From the NCBI GenBank assembly GCA_001765415.1, contig CP017245.1, positions 1,674,001 to 1,738,000 of the forward strand: 64,000 nucleotides of DNA, given 5' to 3'. Shown here piece after piece: positions 16,426 through 26,243 of the stretch; position 1 is the first letter of the stretch, and each line of letters begins with the position of its first letter. A model generated the notes under the pieces. The model ran no database searches. It was not told the origin of the DNA and was given only the letters and a program-made list of their open reading frames with translations. The position numbers were made by a program, and so were the translations under genes. This DNA comes from Candidatus Melainabacteria bacterium MEL.A1. GTDB taxonomy: Bacteria > Cyanobacteriota > Vampirovibrionia > Gastranaerophilales > Gastranaerophilaceae.

Positions 16426-17265
16426 ATGGCAATAGATACAATTGGTGCAAATTTTGTAGGAATGCAACACGTTCAAAATCATAATTTGAAATCAGCACAA
16501 ACCTTTACATCAAAGCCTGAATTTGATGAAGAAAAGTCAAATGCGTCAAAATTAATGCTTGGTGCAACTGCTTTAGCTGCAGTTGTTGGTTTGGGAATTG
16601 CAGGATATAAAGGAAAATTAGGAAAAGGTGTTCAGAAATTTTTTGGGGAGACTAAAAAAGCTGCAACTAATGCTGCCGGAAAATCAGTCAATGAGCCAAA
16701 GTTAGAAGTAAAATCTAACAAATATACTTCATTGGATTGGGATGCAAAACCAATATCAAGAAAACAAGCATTGTTTGAAGAAAAATATCCAGAACGTGGA
16801 AGACTTTTTTATATTAATCCAGAAATAGATAAAGAATTTGAGGCTTTAAGAAAAAAAGGTTACAAAATTAATGTTAAAAATCTGGATGGAGGAAAAACAG
16901 AAATAGAATATATTTATCCTGAAAAATCACCTATAAAATCTAAAGTTATTAGAGGAAAAGTGGCTGATTTAGAAAAAGACTATGATTGGCAAGCAAATGA
17001 TACCAAAAGTGTAACTATAAATCTAAAAGAAAATGAAAATTCATATACTTTGCATTTTAATAACAATCCCAAGATTGGAGATGCTTCTTATGAATTTAGT
17101 ACATCAGAATTTGATGCATGTGGAACTCCGCACTGGTCTGACACAGGTTCTCTTGATAAGAAAGATCTTTTAGACAGAATAATTACTCCTTGGACAAAAA
17201 ATGGAAATTCAAAAACATCTGCAAGAGCATTAAGTTCAGCATTTAAAAAAGAATTAGGTTTGTAG
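16426..17265 (+). CDS. Unknown protein with N-terminal membrane anchor
   Basis: 279 residues. A short polar N-terminus (1-40), one membrane helix (about 42-61, LMLGATALAAVVGLGIAGYKG) and a soluble mixed alpha/beta C-terminal part with many Lys, Asp and aromatic residues. The layout resembles the genes at 29840 and 43063 (short N-terminus, hydrophobic helix, soluble domain). A weak AGAAAGGTAGAAAG site precedes the ATG. The unit lies between 42-bp direct repeats, so it may be an acquired cassette. No function recognised. Confidence 0.65.
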   Translation: MAIDTIGANFVGMQHVQNHNLKSAQTFTSKPEFDEEKSNASKLMLGATALAAVVGLGIAGYKGKLGKGVQKFFGETKKAATNAAGKSVNEPKLEVKSNKYTSLDWDAKPISRKQALFEEKYPERGRLFYINPEIDKEFEALRKKGYKINVKNLDGGKTEIEYIYPEKSPIKSKVIRGKVADLEKDYDWQANDTKSVTINLKENENSYTLHFNNNPKIGDASYEFSTSEFDACGTPHWSDTGSLDKKDLLDRIITPWTKNGNSKTSARALSSAFKKELGL

Positions 17266-17279
17266 AAAATAAAAAGTAG

Positions 17280-17299
17280 GGCGGGATATCTATCCCGCC
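17280..17299. repeat. Perfect GC-rich hairpin
   Basis: GGCGGGAT-ATCT-ATCCCGCC. The same element with a different loop occurs at 28603-28626 after nadE. Here there is no T-tract, so it is more likely a REP-like element than a true terminator. Confidence 0.6.
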
Positions 17300-17332
17300 A
17301 TCTATTATTGTTATAAAATTATTGGATTGCGA

Positions 17333-17374
17333 ATTTATTCCGCGAACTATAACAATTGATGTTGGGCTGAAAGC
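17333..17374 (+). repeat. 42-bp direct repeat, right copy
   Basis: Identical to 16055-16096; closes the 1.3-kb segment carrying the 16426 gene. Confidence 0.85.
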
Positions 17375-17409
17375 ACAATTTGCTTGTTGTAATATGCAAC
17401 GATATTTTT

Positions 17410-17772
17410 TTACTTATTTTTTAAAGCATCATCAAGAGCTTTTTCTAGCACCGTAATTTTGTTTTCTAAAACCTGAATTTTAGCTTCTGCTGATGAATTT
17501 GAAATAGAACCTTTTTCTAATTCTCTTTTATATGCGTTGAATTTTTCTTTTAAAGATTTGTACAATGGAGCAAAGAAGAATATCGCAGAAATCTCTCCTA
17601 ATATAAACAAAATTAGTGTATATAATGCCATATTCATCGTGAAAGTTCTTGGAGTAATGTGCAAAATTGCGGCAATTTTACTGCTCAAAATTGTAATTCC
17701 TGCCGTATCTTGAAAGTTCATTAGTATTAAAAAACATAAAATTAATGTTGTTAATATCGAAATAATCTGCAT
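17410..17772 (-). CDS. Small LapA-like membrane protein
   Basis: 120 residues: membrane helix (1-20), a short loop, a second helix (about 47-68, LYTLILFILGEISAIFFFAPL) and a coiled-coil C-terminus (75-118). This topology matches LapA/DUF1049 proteins, which in other bacteria help assemble LPS. Sequence similarity is weak, so the assignment is by layout. It begins four bases after the pseudouridine synthase and ends a four-gene operon. Confidence 0.55.
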   Translation of the reverse strand: MQIISILTTLILCFLILMNFQDTAGITILSSKIAAILHITPRTFTMNMALYTLILFILGEISAIFFFAPLYKSLKEKFNAYKRELEKGSISNSSAEAKIQVLENKITVLEKALDDALKNK

Positions 17773-17776
17773 AAAA

Positions 17777-18679
17777 TCAGCTCCTTAAATATTTTAGAAC
17801 CTTTTGAATTTTTTCATCCGGCTCAATCTGCAATTCTATTATTTCATCCCCAAAGGGTTTTGTAAAGCGAAGAAAGTATGATTGCAAAACTTGTTCCTCT
17901 GTCTTAACTTTTCCTTGCCCTGCACCATATAAACTGTCGTTGAAAACGGGATGGTTAATACTTTTCATGTGAACTCTGATTTGATGCGTTCTGCCTGTAA
18001 TTAGAGTTAGTTCTATATATGTCGCATCTTTAAATCGCTCTAAAACTTTCACAATTGTTTTGGAAGGCTTACCGTCTGCTCTAACAGCCATTTTATGTGG
18101 TTGGTTTGGATTTCTGCCAATTGGAGAATTTATTTCAAATTCGTCTTGTTCAATTATTCCTTTTGCAATAGCACGGTATTTCTTTGTTATAGTGTGTTCT
18201 TTAATTTGATTTGCCAAAAATTCGTGTGCTTTGTTATTTTTGGCAATCATCAAAAGCCCTGATGTATTTCTGTCTAACCGATGAAGAATACCACGCCTAA
18301 ATTCTCCGTTTATATTTGATAAATTTTCACCATATTTGAACAAAAGAGCATTAACCAGAGTGTTTTCTCTCTCGATTGTAGTTGGGTGAGTAAGCATTCC
18401 TGACGGTTTGTTTACGACCAGCATATTTTCATCTTCATATACAATATTTAATGGGATATTTTGTGGTTCAATTTTTATTTCTTCATCTTTAGGAAGTTCA
18501 AATTCTATTTTATCGTTTTCTTTCAAACAATATGATGTTTTTTTAGTTGTTGAATTAACGAGAACACAACCTGTTTTGATAAGGTTTTGAATTTTTGAAC
18601 GTGACAAATCTGGTGTAATTTCCGACAAGAAACTATCCAATCTTTTGTTTTCATCATTTTCGTCAATGTAAATTATCAT
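17777..18679 (-). CDS. RluA-family 23S rRNA pseudouridine synthase (RluD-like)
   Basis: 300 residues. N-terminal S4 RNA-binding domain (about 10-62), then the synthase domain with the HRLDRNTSG motif and catalytic Asp136. It isomerises uridine to pseudouridine in rRNA; the S4 plus RluA layout suggests RluD but the exact sites are not readable. Located two bases after lspA, a common pairing in bacteria. Confidence 0.92.
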   Translation of the reverse strand: MIIYIDENDENKRLDSFLSEITPDLSRSKIQNLIKTGCVLVNSTTKKTSYCLKENDKIEFELPKDEEIKIEPQNIPLNIVYEDENMLVVNKPSGMLTHPTTIERENTLVNALLFKYGENLSNINGEFRRGILHRLDRNTSGLLMIAKNNKAHEFLANQIKEHTITKKYRAIAKGIIEQDEFEINSPIGRNPNQPHKMAVRADGKPSKTIVKVLERFKDATYIELTLITGRTHQIRVHMKSINHPVFNDSLYGAGQGKVKTEEQVLQSYFLRFTKPFGDEIIELQIEPDEKIQKVLKYLRS

Positions 18680-18681
18680 AA

Positions 18682-19152
18682 TTACTTTCTCTTAATCAAA
18701 ATCAATATAATAAGAGCTATTACACCAATATTGATGAAGATATCAGAAATGTTAAATATCGGAAAATGTACGAAATTTAGTTGAAAATAATCTCTTACAA
18801 ATCCGTAAACAATTCTTTCGTGTAAATTTCCTGCAATTCCGGCAGATAGTAGTGCAATAAAAAAACAGGTTTTCAAAGAAATTGATTTCAAGTGATGAAT
18901 TACGTGAAGTGCCAAAAGCACAAGTGCAATCATTGATAGGATAATTAGTAATTCTCTTGAGTTTTGTAGGATGCTGAATGCTGCACCGGTATTTTTAATA
19001 TAATTTAATGAAAAAACGGCGTTTGACAATTTGTATCCGTGAACTAATTTGTCAACCAATATGGTTGACATATAAAGGTTTGCGAATATGAAAAATACAT
19101 AACATATTACAAAATATATAAGTTTACTTGTTTTTTCGATTTCTTTGCTCAT
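18682..19152 (-). CDS. lspA: Lipoprotein signal peptidase II
   Basis: 156 residues, four membrane helices. Catalytic aspartates Asp121 (VRDYF) and Asp137 (FNISD) and the NTGAAFS and GNLHER blocks are present; the usual GNLxDR has Glu in place of Asp. It removes signal peptides from lipidated prolipoproteins in the inner membrane. Its ATG overlaps the stop of the upstream gene by one base, so translation is probably coupled. Confidence 0.94.
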   Translation of the reverse strand: MSKEIEKTSKLIYFVICYVFFIFANLYMSTILVDKLVHGYKLSNAVFSLNYIKNTGAAFSILQNSRELLIILSMIALVLLALHVIHHLKSISLKTCFFIALLSAGIAGNLHERIVYGFVRDYFQLNFVHFPIFNISDIFINIGVIALIILILIKRK

Positions 19153-20051
19153 TATTTTTTGCTTTCATCTTCCATTTTTATAAATTTGTTTTCAGGAACT
19201 ACATTCACTCTTGTCATAATGAATGCAAGTCCGCCCATATAGATACGAACTTGATCTTGCGGATAGTTTTCTGCTCGTGTAATGCCGATTGATGCAACGG
19301 TGTATTCGTTTACGTTGTTTGAATTTGAACGGAAAACTCTTTCCAGTGTGTTATCTTCGGCTAGTCTTCTGAATGCGTCATCTGATTTAGTTTGTGGGTA
19401 AACAATATTTTCTTTGTTTATAGATGCAATAACAACGCAATCTTTCGGTGAGCCGACTTTTAATGTTGCTGTGTAATCTTGATTTGCGCCAATTTGTTTT
19501 GGAGTGTTTAATTCAATTTTAGAATATCTTGCATCTCCGTATTTTAAGGTTGATGTTTCATCTATAATTTTTTCTGAATTAATTACCCATTTTGCACCTT
19601 GTTTTTCAAGGAAATAAACACATTTTGAAGTTGAATAAAGTTCTCCGATTACTGAAATTTCGCCAACAACTTCTTTAGATGTAGCAATTGCTACTTCATC
19701 AACGGTGACGGTTGCGTAATTGTCACTAAATTCAATGTTTTTAATATGTGTTTTGTATATGATATCAGGATATGTTTCCCAAGTATCTTTAATTAACTTG
19801 AAATAAACTTCTTTATTAAACCCGTCAGAATTTACAAAATCTTTTGAATACAAAGTTGATAGACCTTCTAAATCATATTTGTTTGTATAAATGGTTTGTT
19901 GATCAATGACAGATTTTACGTCGTTATAGGTTGATTTATAAATTCTGTTTTGTTCAATTTTTGCTTTTTGAGTAGAAATAATTCCTGCTTGTGCAGGACA
20001 AATATTTGCCAATAATAAAGCTGAAATAATTAAAACGGATATCTTTTTCAT
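19152..20051 (-). CDS. Secreted protein with NTF2-like domain
   Basis: 299 residues. Signal peptide (1-22, ending AQA). Residues about 38-150 (TIYTNKYDLEGLSTLYSKDFVNSDG...TWETYPDIIYKTHIKNIEFSD) follow the SnoaL/NTF2-like pattern of a small alpha-plus-beta pocket. The C-terminal half (about 165-290) is beta-rich and unrecognised. First gene of the operon leading into lspA. Probably periplasmic; function unknown. Confidence 0.7.
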   Translation of the reverse strand: MKKISVLIISALLLANICPAQAGIISTQKAKIEQNRIYKSTYNDVKSVIDQQTIYTNKYDLEGLSTLYSKDFVNSDGFNKEVYFKLIKDTWETYPDIIYKTHIKNIEFSDNYATVTVDEVAIATSKEVVGEISVIGELYSTSKCVYFLEKQGAKWVINSEKIIDETSTLKYGDARYSKIELNTPKQIGANQDYTATLKVGSPKDCVVIASINKENIVYPQTKSDDAFRRLAEDNTLERVFRSNSNNVNEYTVASIGITRAENYPQDQVRIYMGGLAFIMTRVNVVPENKFIKMEDESKK

Positions 20052-20120
20052 AATTTAATTATACATAAAAAATATTTTTGTGCTACTATTTACTCAAGTA
20101 GATTAGGAGAGAAGAAAAAG

Positions 20121-22613
20121 ATGAAAGACGCATATTTTCCTCAGGAAATAGAAAAAAAATGGCAAAAAAAATGGGAAGAAGATAAAGTTTTTAAAACTCC
20201 CGATGATAGCGACAAGCCTAAATATTTTGCATTGTCAATGTTTCCGTACCCATCAGGTAAACTCCATATGGGACATGTTAGAAACTATACGATTACAGAC
20301 GTTATAGCTCGTTTCAAAAGAATGAATGGTTTTAACGTTTTACATCCGATGGGATGGGATAGTTTTGGTTTGCCGGCAGAAAACGCTGCGATGAAACATG
20401 GGGTTGATCCTGAAAAATGGACTGTAGAAAATATTGCGTATATGACAAAGCAATTGAAAATGCTTGGACTTTCTTACGATTGGGATAGGGAAGTTACAAC
20501 TTGCAAACCGGATTATTATAAATGGACACAGTGGCTTTTTTTACAATTGTATAAAAAAGGTTTAGCATACAAAAAAGAAGCTGCAGTTAACTGGTGTGAT
20601 GAATGTGGAACAGTTCTTGCAAATGAACAGGTTATCGACGGTAAATGCTGGAGATGTGACCATGTTGTTGAAAAAAAATATTTGTCGCAATGGTTCTTAA
20701 AAATTACTGATTATGCAGAAGTTCTGCTTGAAGATTTGGATAAGCTTTCTGGTTGGGGAGATAACGTAAAAACAATGCAGGCTAACTGGATTGGAAAATC
20801 TCAAGGTGCAATTTTTAGATTTAAAGTAAAAGAAATTGAAGGTTTGGAAATTCCAGTTTATACAACAAGACCGGACACTGTTCACGGTATTACATATCTT
20901 GTTGTAGCTCCTGAATATAAAGATATTGAAAAACTTACAACTCCTGAAAACAAAGCTGCAGTTGAAGAATATAGAGCAAATGCTCGTAAGATGACTGAAA
21001 TTGAAAGACTTTCAACTGAAAGAGAAAAAACAGGTGTTCCTCTTGGAACTCATGGTATAAATCCATTTACTGGAGAAGAGTTCCCGTTGTGGACTGCAGA
21101 TTATGCGTTGGCTGAGTACGGAACTGGTGCAGTTATGGCAGTTCCAACTCATGATACAAGAGATTTTGCGTTTGCAAAAAAATATAATTTACCTTTAAAA
21201 GTTGTAATTACTCCAAAAGATAAAACTCTTGTTGCGGATGAATTAACAGAAGCTTATACAGAAGAAGGTATTTTGGTAAATTCTAATGAATTTGACGGAA
21301 TGAATAACATTGAGGCTAAAAAAGCGATTACGCAAAAATCTGTTGATGAAGGCTTTGGTGAATTTAAAACTCAGTACAGACTTCGTGACTGGTTGGTTTC
21401 TCGTCAAAGGTATTGGGGCGCACCAATTCCGGTTGTTTATTGTGAAAAATGTGGTATTCAACCTGTTCCGGAAGATCAACTTCCTGTTATGTTGCCGAAA
21501 GATGTTGATTTTAGTGTGGTTGGTAAATCTCCTATTACAACTTCAAAAACATTTGTAAATACAACTTGTCCTTGTTGTGGCGGACCGGCTAAACGTGAAA
21601 CCGATACAATGGATACATTTGTTTGCTCAAGTTGGTATTATTTGAGATATTCTGATGCGAAAAACGACAAAATGCCATTTGCAAAAGATAAAGTAAACAA
21701 ATGGTTACCGGTTGATCAATATGTTGGTGGTATTGAACATGCGATTTTGCACTTGTTATATTCAAGATTTTTCACAAAAGCATTACGAGATATTGGACTT
21801 TTGGATTTTGATGAGCCGTTCAAAAACTTGTTAACTCAAGGTATGGTTCTTAAAGATGGTTCGAAAATGTCTAAATCTAAGGGCAATACTGTTGATCCTG
21901 ATGAAATATTTGAAAACTATGGAGCAGATACTGCAAGATTGTTTATTCTTTCTGATTCACCTCCAGCAAGAGATTTTGACTGGTCTGATGCTGGTGTAGA
22001 AGGTTGCTACAAGTTCTTAAACAGAGTTTGGAGATTGATTGCTACAAGCGCAGAAGATGTTGATTTACATCATTCGGAACTTGTATCAGGTTCGTTGAAA
22101 AAGAAAGAAAACGATGATTTGCTAAGACTTGTTCACATGGCAATTAAAGGAATTACTAATGATATTTCAAATGATTTCCAATTCAATACAGTAATTTCTA
22201 AATATAGAGAACTTGTTAATGCAATTTATGATTGGCGTGGTAAAAAATCAAATCTTGATGTCGAGGACAAATCAATTTTGAGTTTCGCAATTGTTACGTT
22301 GATTAAATTGATGTCACCTGTTGCGGTTCACTTGTGTGAAGAAGCTTGGAACGATTTGGGCGGAGAAGGTTCTATTCACGAACAGAAATGGCCTGAATGG
22401 AGCGAGGATTTGGCTAAAGCAAGTTCAATTACTTTGATTGTTCAAATTAATGGTAAAGTTAAGGATAAAATCGAAGCAGACGAAGCTTTGTCACAAGACG
22501 AGTTGAAAGAACTTGCATTATCAAGTGCGAAAGTCAAAGAATTGACCGATGGAAAAACTATTGTTAAAACAATTGTAGTTCCGAAAAAATTGGTTAATAT
22601 CGTTGTTAAGTAA
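20121..22613 (+). CDS. leuS: Leucyl-tRNA synthetase
   Basis: 830 residues, bacterial type. HMGH (49-52, the HIGH motif) and KMSKS (582-586) mark the class I catalytic site; a zinc-ribbon insert (NWCDECGTVLANE...CWRCD), a CP1 editing domain and a C-terminal anticodon-binding region are in the expected order. A second Cys-rich knuckle (CPCCGG) lies before the catalytic half ends. It stands alone with its own terminator. Confidence 0.98.
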   Translation: MKDAYFPQEIEKKWQKKWEEDKVFKTPDDSDKPKYFALSMFPYPSGKLHMGHVRNYTITDVIARFKRMNGFNVLHPMGWDSFGLPAENAAMKHGVDPEKWTVENIAYMTKQLKMLGLSYDWDREVTTCKPDYYKWTQWLFLQLYKKGLAYKKEAAVNWCDECGTVLANEQVIDGKCWRCDHVVEKKYLSQWFLKITDYAEVLLEDLDKLSGWGDNVKTMQANWIGKSQGAIFRFKVKEIEGLEIPVYTTRPDTVHGITYLVVAPEYKDIEKLTTPENKAAVEEYRANARKMTEIERLSTEREKTGVPLGTHGINPFTGEEFPLWTADYALAEYGTGAVMAVPTHDTRDFAFAKKYNLPLKVVITPKDKTLVADELTEAYTEEGILVNSNEFDGMNNIEAKKAITQKSVDEGFGEFKTQYRLRDWLVSRQRYWGAPIPVVYCEKCGIQPVPEDQLPVMLPKDVDFSVVGKSPITTSKTFVNTTCPCCGGPAKRETDTMDTFVCSSWYYLRYSDAKNDKMPFAKDKVNKWLPVDQYVGGIEHAILHLLYSRFFTKALRDIGLLDFDEPFKNLLTQGMVLKDGSKMSKSKGNTVDPDEIFENYGADTARLFILSDSPPARDFDWSDAGVEGCYKFLNRVWRLIATSAEDVDLHHSELVSGSLKKKENDDLLRLVHMAIKGITNDISNDFQFNTVISKYRELVNAIYDWRGKKSNLDVEDKSILSFAIVTLIKLMSPVAVHLCEEAWNDLGGEGSIHEQKWPEWSEDLAKASSITLIVQINGKVKDKIEADEALSQDELKELALSSAKVKELTDGKTIVKTIVVPKKLVNIVVK

Positions 22614-22628
22614 TTAAATATTTAAAAT

Positions 22629-22668
22629 AGAAACAAGGTGTGTCAAATGAGATGCACCTTGTTTTGTA
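22629..22668 (+). terminator. Terminator of leuS
   Basis: AAACAAGGTG and CACCTTGTTT arms separated by a short loop, 17 bases after the leuS stop, ending in T-rich DNA. Confidence 0.7.
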
Positions 22669-22728
22669 TTGAATTGAATTGTGTAACTACACCTTTGTTT
22701 AAAGACTTCAGAAGCTTTCAAATAATTA

Positions 22729-22992
22729 TTACGGGTAATCATCTTTTATTTCCCAACCATCTCGTTTTATTAGTTGAAAACAAGAAGCAGCTCCTGTTCC
22801 GCCATTGCCACAATATTCATATGGGGAATTCCCTGGACCAGGTCCATTAAGGAGCTTTTCTCTGGGAACTTTGGTTGCATCTTGATTCATCACAGTAACT
22901 TCTGTTTTTGCTGGAAGTTCACTGCCAGCAACTTTTCTAGGTGCAAGCCAAACATTACATCTAAAATAATTCCTCTTTACAAATAGTAAAAT
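22729..22992 (-). pseudogene. C-terminal fragment of a type IV pilin-like gene
   Basis: An 87-codon minus-strand frame without a start (a TGA lies directly upstream) reads VWLAPRKVAGSELPAKT...EYCGNGGTG, then ASCFQLIKRDGWEIKDDYP and stop. From memory, this Cys-Gly-rich end closing in GWxIxDDYP is the usual C-terminus of pilins in this lineage. The N-terminal half with the FTLAEV signal is absent, so it is a relic between leuS and murC. The rest of the 444-base gap holds the leuS terminator and the region just upstream of murC. Confidence 0.65.
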
Positions 22993-23057
22993 TCAGCACT
23001 TGTCAAGATTTATGTATTATAATAATAATTGTAGACTTATAAATAAGGGATAGAACT

Positions 23058-24437
23058 TTGAATAATAAAAAATACTATTTTATCGCAATTGGCGGTGTTG
23101 GAATGAGTGGGCTTGCTAAGTATTTATTGGAAAACGGATGCGATGTGTCAGGCTCAGATATTGTGGATAGCAAATATATTGATAAATTAAGAAAATTAGG
23201 TGCAAAGGTTTACATCGGTCAGAAAAAAGAAAATGTTCCGTCTGATGCAATTGTTGTTGCTAGTACAGCGATTAGAGAAACTAACCCAGAAATGATTAGA
23301 GCTAGAGAGTTGGGATTGAAAGTTTATCACCGTTCAGATATTTTGGCTGAAATCTCAAGATGGGGTAAATTTTTCTTGGGGTATTCAGGTACTCACGGAA
23401 AAACTACAACTAGTGGACTTTCATCCTATGTTTTGGAAAAAGCCGGATTGAAACCGTCTTATGTTGTAGGTGGGATTATTCCTGAAATCGGTAACAATGC
23501 GCATTCTCAAGATGGAAAATTCTTCTGTGCAGAATTAGATGAAAGTGATGGTACAATCGTTAAATATGCTCCTAATATTTGTGTGGTTAATAATCTTGAG
23601 CCTGATCATTTGGATTTCTACAAAGATGGTTTGAAATCTATCTTGGAAACTTTTGAGAAATTTATTTCAAATATGGCTGAAAATTCAGTTGTCCTTGTAA
23701 ATAAGGATTGCAAAGCAACAATGTCTTTACATTCCCATAAAACAATGACATTTGGTTTGTCTGATGCGGACTATACGGCTAAAAATATTGAATTTAAAGC
23801 GGATTGTACAACGTTTGATATTTATTATAAAGGTGAATTTTTAACTGATTTGAAAATTATCTTGCGTGGTAAACACAATGTTTATAACGCTTTGTCAGTT
23901 CTTGCAAGTTTGCACCAAGCAGGTGTAGATATAAGCCTTGTTAAACCGCATTTTGCAACTTTTTCAGGTATGGGCAGACGTTTCCAAAAAGTTGGAGAAT
24001 TTGATGGCGTAACTGTTTTTGATGATTACGCTCACCACCCGACAGAAGTAAAAGCGACTTTGTCATCAGCGGAAGGAATGAATGGTAAACACGTTATTGC
24101 CGTGTTCCAACCGCATAGATATACAAGATTGAAAAATCTTTGGAATGAATTTTTGGATGCTTTTTCTGGTGTGGATAAAGTTATTGTTACTGATGTTTAC
24201 GCAGCATCTGAAGATCCTATTGATGGCATAAATTCAGAAAAATTTGCTAAAGATTTGTCTGAACATATTTCAATCCCGTGTGAATATATGAGTGGTTCAA
24301 TTGCTGATGTAGCAAAAAAACTTTATCCTGAACTGAAAAAAGATGATGTTGTAATCGGTTTGGGTGCAGGTACAATCACTAATTTGTCAAAAGAGTTGAT
24401 GAACGCAAAAAGTGAGGCAGTTGGTGTTGCAAACTGA
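23058..24437 (+). CDS. murC: UDP-N-acetylmuramate--L-alanine ligase
   Basis: 459 residues. N-terminal Rossmann start IGGVGMSGLAKYLL, ATP P-loop GTHGKTT (111-117) and the Mur-ligase middle and C-terminal domains. It adds L-Ala to UDP-MurNAc in the cytoplasm. Opens a tight cluster murC-murB-ddl-ftsQ; murB begins inside its last nine codons. Confidence 0.97.
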   Translation: MNNKKYYFIAIGGVGMSGLAKYLLENGCDVSGSDIVDSKYIDKLRKLGAKVYIGQKKENVPSDAIVVASTAIRETNPEMIRARELGLKVYHRSDILAEISRWGKFFLGYSGTHGKTTTSGLSSYVLEKAGLKPSYVVGGIIPEIGNNAHSQDGKFFCAELDESDGTIVKYAPNICVVNNLEPDHLDFYKDGLKSILETFEKFISNMAENSVVLVNKDCKATMSLHSHKTMTFGLSDADYTAKNIEFKADCTTFDIYYKGEFLTDLKIILRGKHNVYNALSVLASLHQAGVDISLVKPHFATFSGMGRRFQKVGEFDGVTVFDDYAHHPTEVKATLSSAEGMNGKHVIAVFQPHRYTRLKNLWNEFLDAFSGVDKVIVTDVYAASEDPIDGINSEKFAKDLSEHISIPCEYMSGSIADVAKKLYPELKKDDVVIGLGAGTITNLSKELMNAKSEAVGVAN

Positions 24438-25317
24438 TTTTGATATAAAAAAATCAACAACAATGAAAATTGGTGGTAAAATTGCAAGATTTTATACGCC
24501 TGAAACTATTGATGAGTTTGTGCAAATTATGCAAAAAGAGCCGAAAGCTTTTATTGCAGGCAATTTATCAAATGTGATTGTTTCTTCTTTTGGGTATGAT
24601 GGAGCGGTAATTTCAACCAAAAAACTCAATAAAATACAGGTAGATGGAAACAAAATCATTGCCGGTGCCGGAGTTAGGGGAACAAAGTTATCAAAAATAG
24701 CTCTTGAAAACGGTTTGAGCGGAATGGAATTTATGATAGCATTTCCCGGTTCTATAGGTGGCGAAGTTTATATGAATGCAGGTGCGCACGGACAAGAAAT
24801 TGCTTCTATTTTGAAATTTGCTAAAATTTATTCACCACAAGATGGTTTGCTAGAACTTTCAAACAAAGAGTTGGAATTTGGTTATAGAACATCAATTTGT
24901 CACAAAAAAAACTATTCTGTTTTAGAAGTCGAATTTGAGTTGTTGTCAAAGTCAAGGGATGAAATTCAATTGAAAATAGATGAAAATTTGTCGTTCCGGA
25001 AATCAAAACAACCGGATTTAACTATTCCGAATTGTGGCAGTACATTTAAAAACCCTACGGGCGATTCTGCGGGGCGATTGCTTGATGCAGTTGGTGTTAA
25101 AGGTTTGAAAGTCGGTGGAATGAAGGTTTGGGAAAATCACGCAAACTTTATTGTGAATGATGGAGAAGCGACTTCACTTGATGCTTTGCAATTGATGTTT
25201 GAGATGTACAAAAGAGTAAAAGAAAAATTTAATATAGAATTAAAGCCTGAAATAATCTTTTTGGGCGGAAATAATGAAAAAGAGGTTGAGATATGCAAGA
25301 TATTGTATCAAAAGTAG
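24412..25317 (+). CDS. murB: UDP-N-acetylenolpyruvoylglucosamine reductase
   Basis: 301 residues from a GTG at 24412; a second GTG at 24424 is also possible. FAD-binding segments (AGNLSNVIV, GAGVRGTKLSKIA, FPGSIGGEVYMNAGAHG) and the NCGSTFKNP active-site block are present. It makes UDP-MurNAc with NADPH. The gene overlaps murC by 26 bases and ddl by 25 bases, so translation is coupled. Confidence 0.96.
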   Translation: MRQLVLQTDFDIKKSTTMKIGGKIARFYTPETIDEFVQIMQKEPKAFIAGNLSNVIVSSFGYDGAVISTKKLNKIQVDGNKIIAGAGVRGTKLSKIALENGLSGMEFMIAFPGSIGGEVYMNAGAHGQEIASILKFAKIYSPQDGLLELSNKELEFGYRTSICHKKNYSVLEVEFELLSKSRDEIQLKIDENLSFRKSKQPDLTIPNCGSTFKNPTGDSAGRLLDAVGVKGLKVGGMKVWENHANFIVNDGEATSLDALQLMFEMYKRVKEKFNIELKPEIIFLGGNNEKEVEICKILYQK

Positions 25318-26243
25318 ATAAAAATGCGAAAATAGCTGTGCTTTGTGGTGGGATGTCATCTGAGGCAGAGGTTTCAATGAGATCTGGTAAAGGTTGCTAT
25401 GATGCTTTGCAAAGATTAGGTTATAAAAATGCTGAATTGGTTGTTGTTGATAAAGATATAGCCAACAAATTAAAAGTAGGAAATTATGACTACGCATTCA
25501 ATGCTTTGCACGGAAAATACGGTGAAGATGGTTGTATTCAAGGAATTTTAGAAATCTTGCAAATCCCTTATACAGGTTGCGGAGTTATGGCAAGTTCTGT
25601 TTGTATGAACAAAGAATATACAAAAAGAATACTTTCAACATGCAAGGACATTCCATTGATTAAATCTGTTTTTGTCCAAAAAGGTGATGATGTGGTTGAA
25701 AAGACTAAGGATTTGAAATATCCGTTGATTACAAAACCAGTTTGTGAAGGTTCAAGTTTTGGTATGACAAAGGTTAATACTCCTGATGAATTGGAAAAAG
25801 CTTATCACGATGCGGTTCAATATAATGACGATGTTTTGATTGAAGAATATCTTGTAGGGAAAGCAGCAACTGTTGGAGTTTTGGGTGATGGTGCAGATAG
25901 GACTGTTACCGAAATTTTAGAAATGCGCCCAAAACATGAATGGTATGATTACGAATGTAAATATACAAAAGGGATGACAGAGTTTGTTTTACCTGCCGAA
26001 ATTTCAGAAGATATGACAAAAAGAGTTAAAGAGATTGCTTTAAAAGCTTTTGAAGTTGCAGGTTGTTCTGGCGTTTCAAGGGTTGATTTCCATATTGTTG
26101 GCGATATTCCTTATGTGTTAGAAATTAATACAAGTCCCGGAATGACTGAAACAAGTGATTTGCCGGCTCAAGCAGCGGTTATGGGGATTGATTATGACAG
26201 TTTGGTACAAATAATCTTAAACAGTGTAGGTTTAAATAAGTAG
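25293..26243 (+). CDS. ddl: D-alanine--D-alanine ligase
   Basis: 316 residues, ATP-grasp fold. Conserved blocks LCGGMSSEAEVSMRSG, ALHGKYGEDG, KPVCEGSSFGM and EINTSPGMTETSDLP are all visible. It makes the D-Ala-D-Ala end of the pentapeptide. Starts within the end of murB and abuts ftsQ. Confidence 0.97.
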   Translation: MQDIVSKVDKNAKIAVLCGGMSSEAEVSMRSGKGCYDALQRLGYKNAELVVVDKDIANKLKVGNYDYAFNALHGKYGEDGCIQGILEILQIPYTGCGVMASSVCMNKEYTKRILSTCKDIPLIKSVFVQKGDDVVEKTKDLKYPLITKPVCEGSSFGMTKVNTPDELEKAYHDAVQYNDDVLIEEYLVGKAATVGVLGDGADRTVTEILEMRPKHEWYDYECKYTKGMTEFVLPAEISEDMTKRVKEIALKAFEVAGCSGVSRVDFHIVGDIPYVLEINTSPGMTETSDLPAQAAVMGIDYDSLVQIILNSVGLNK

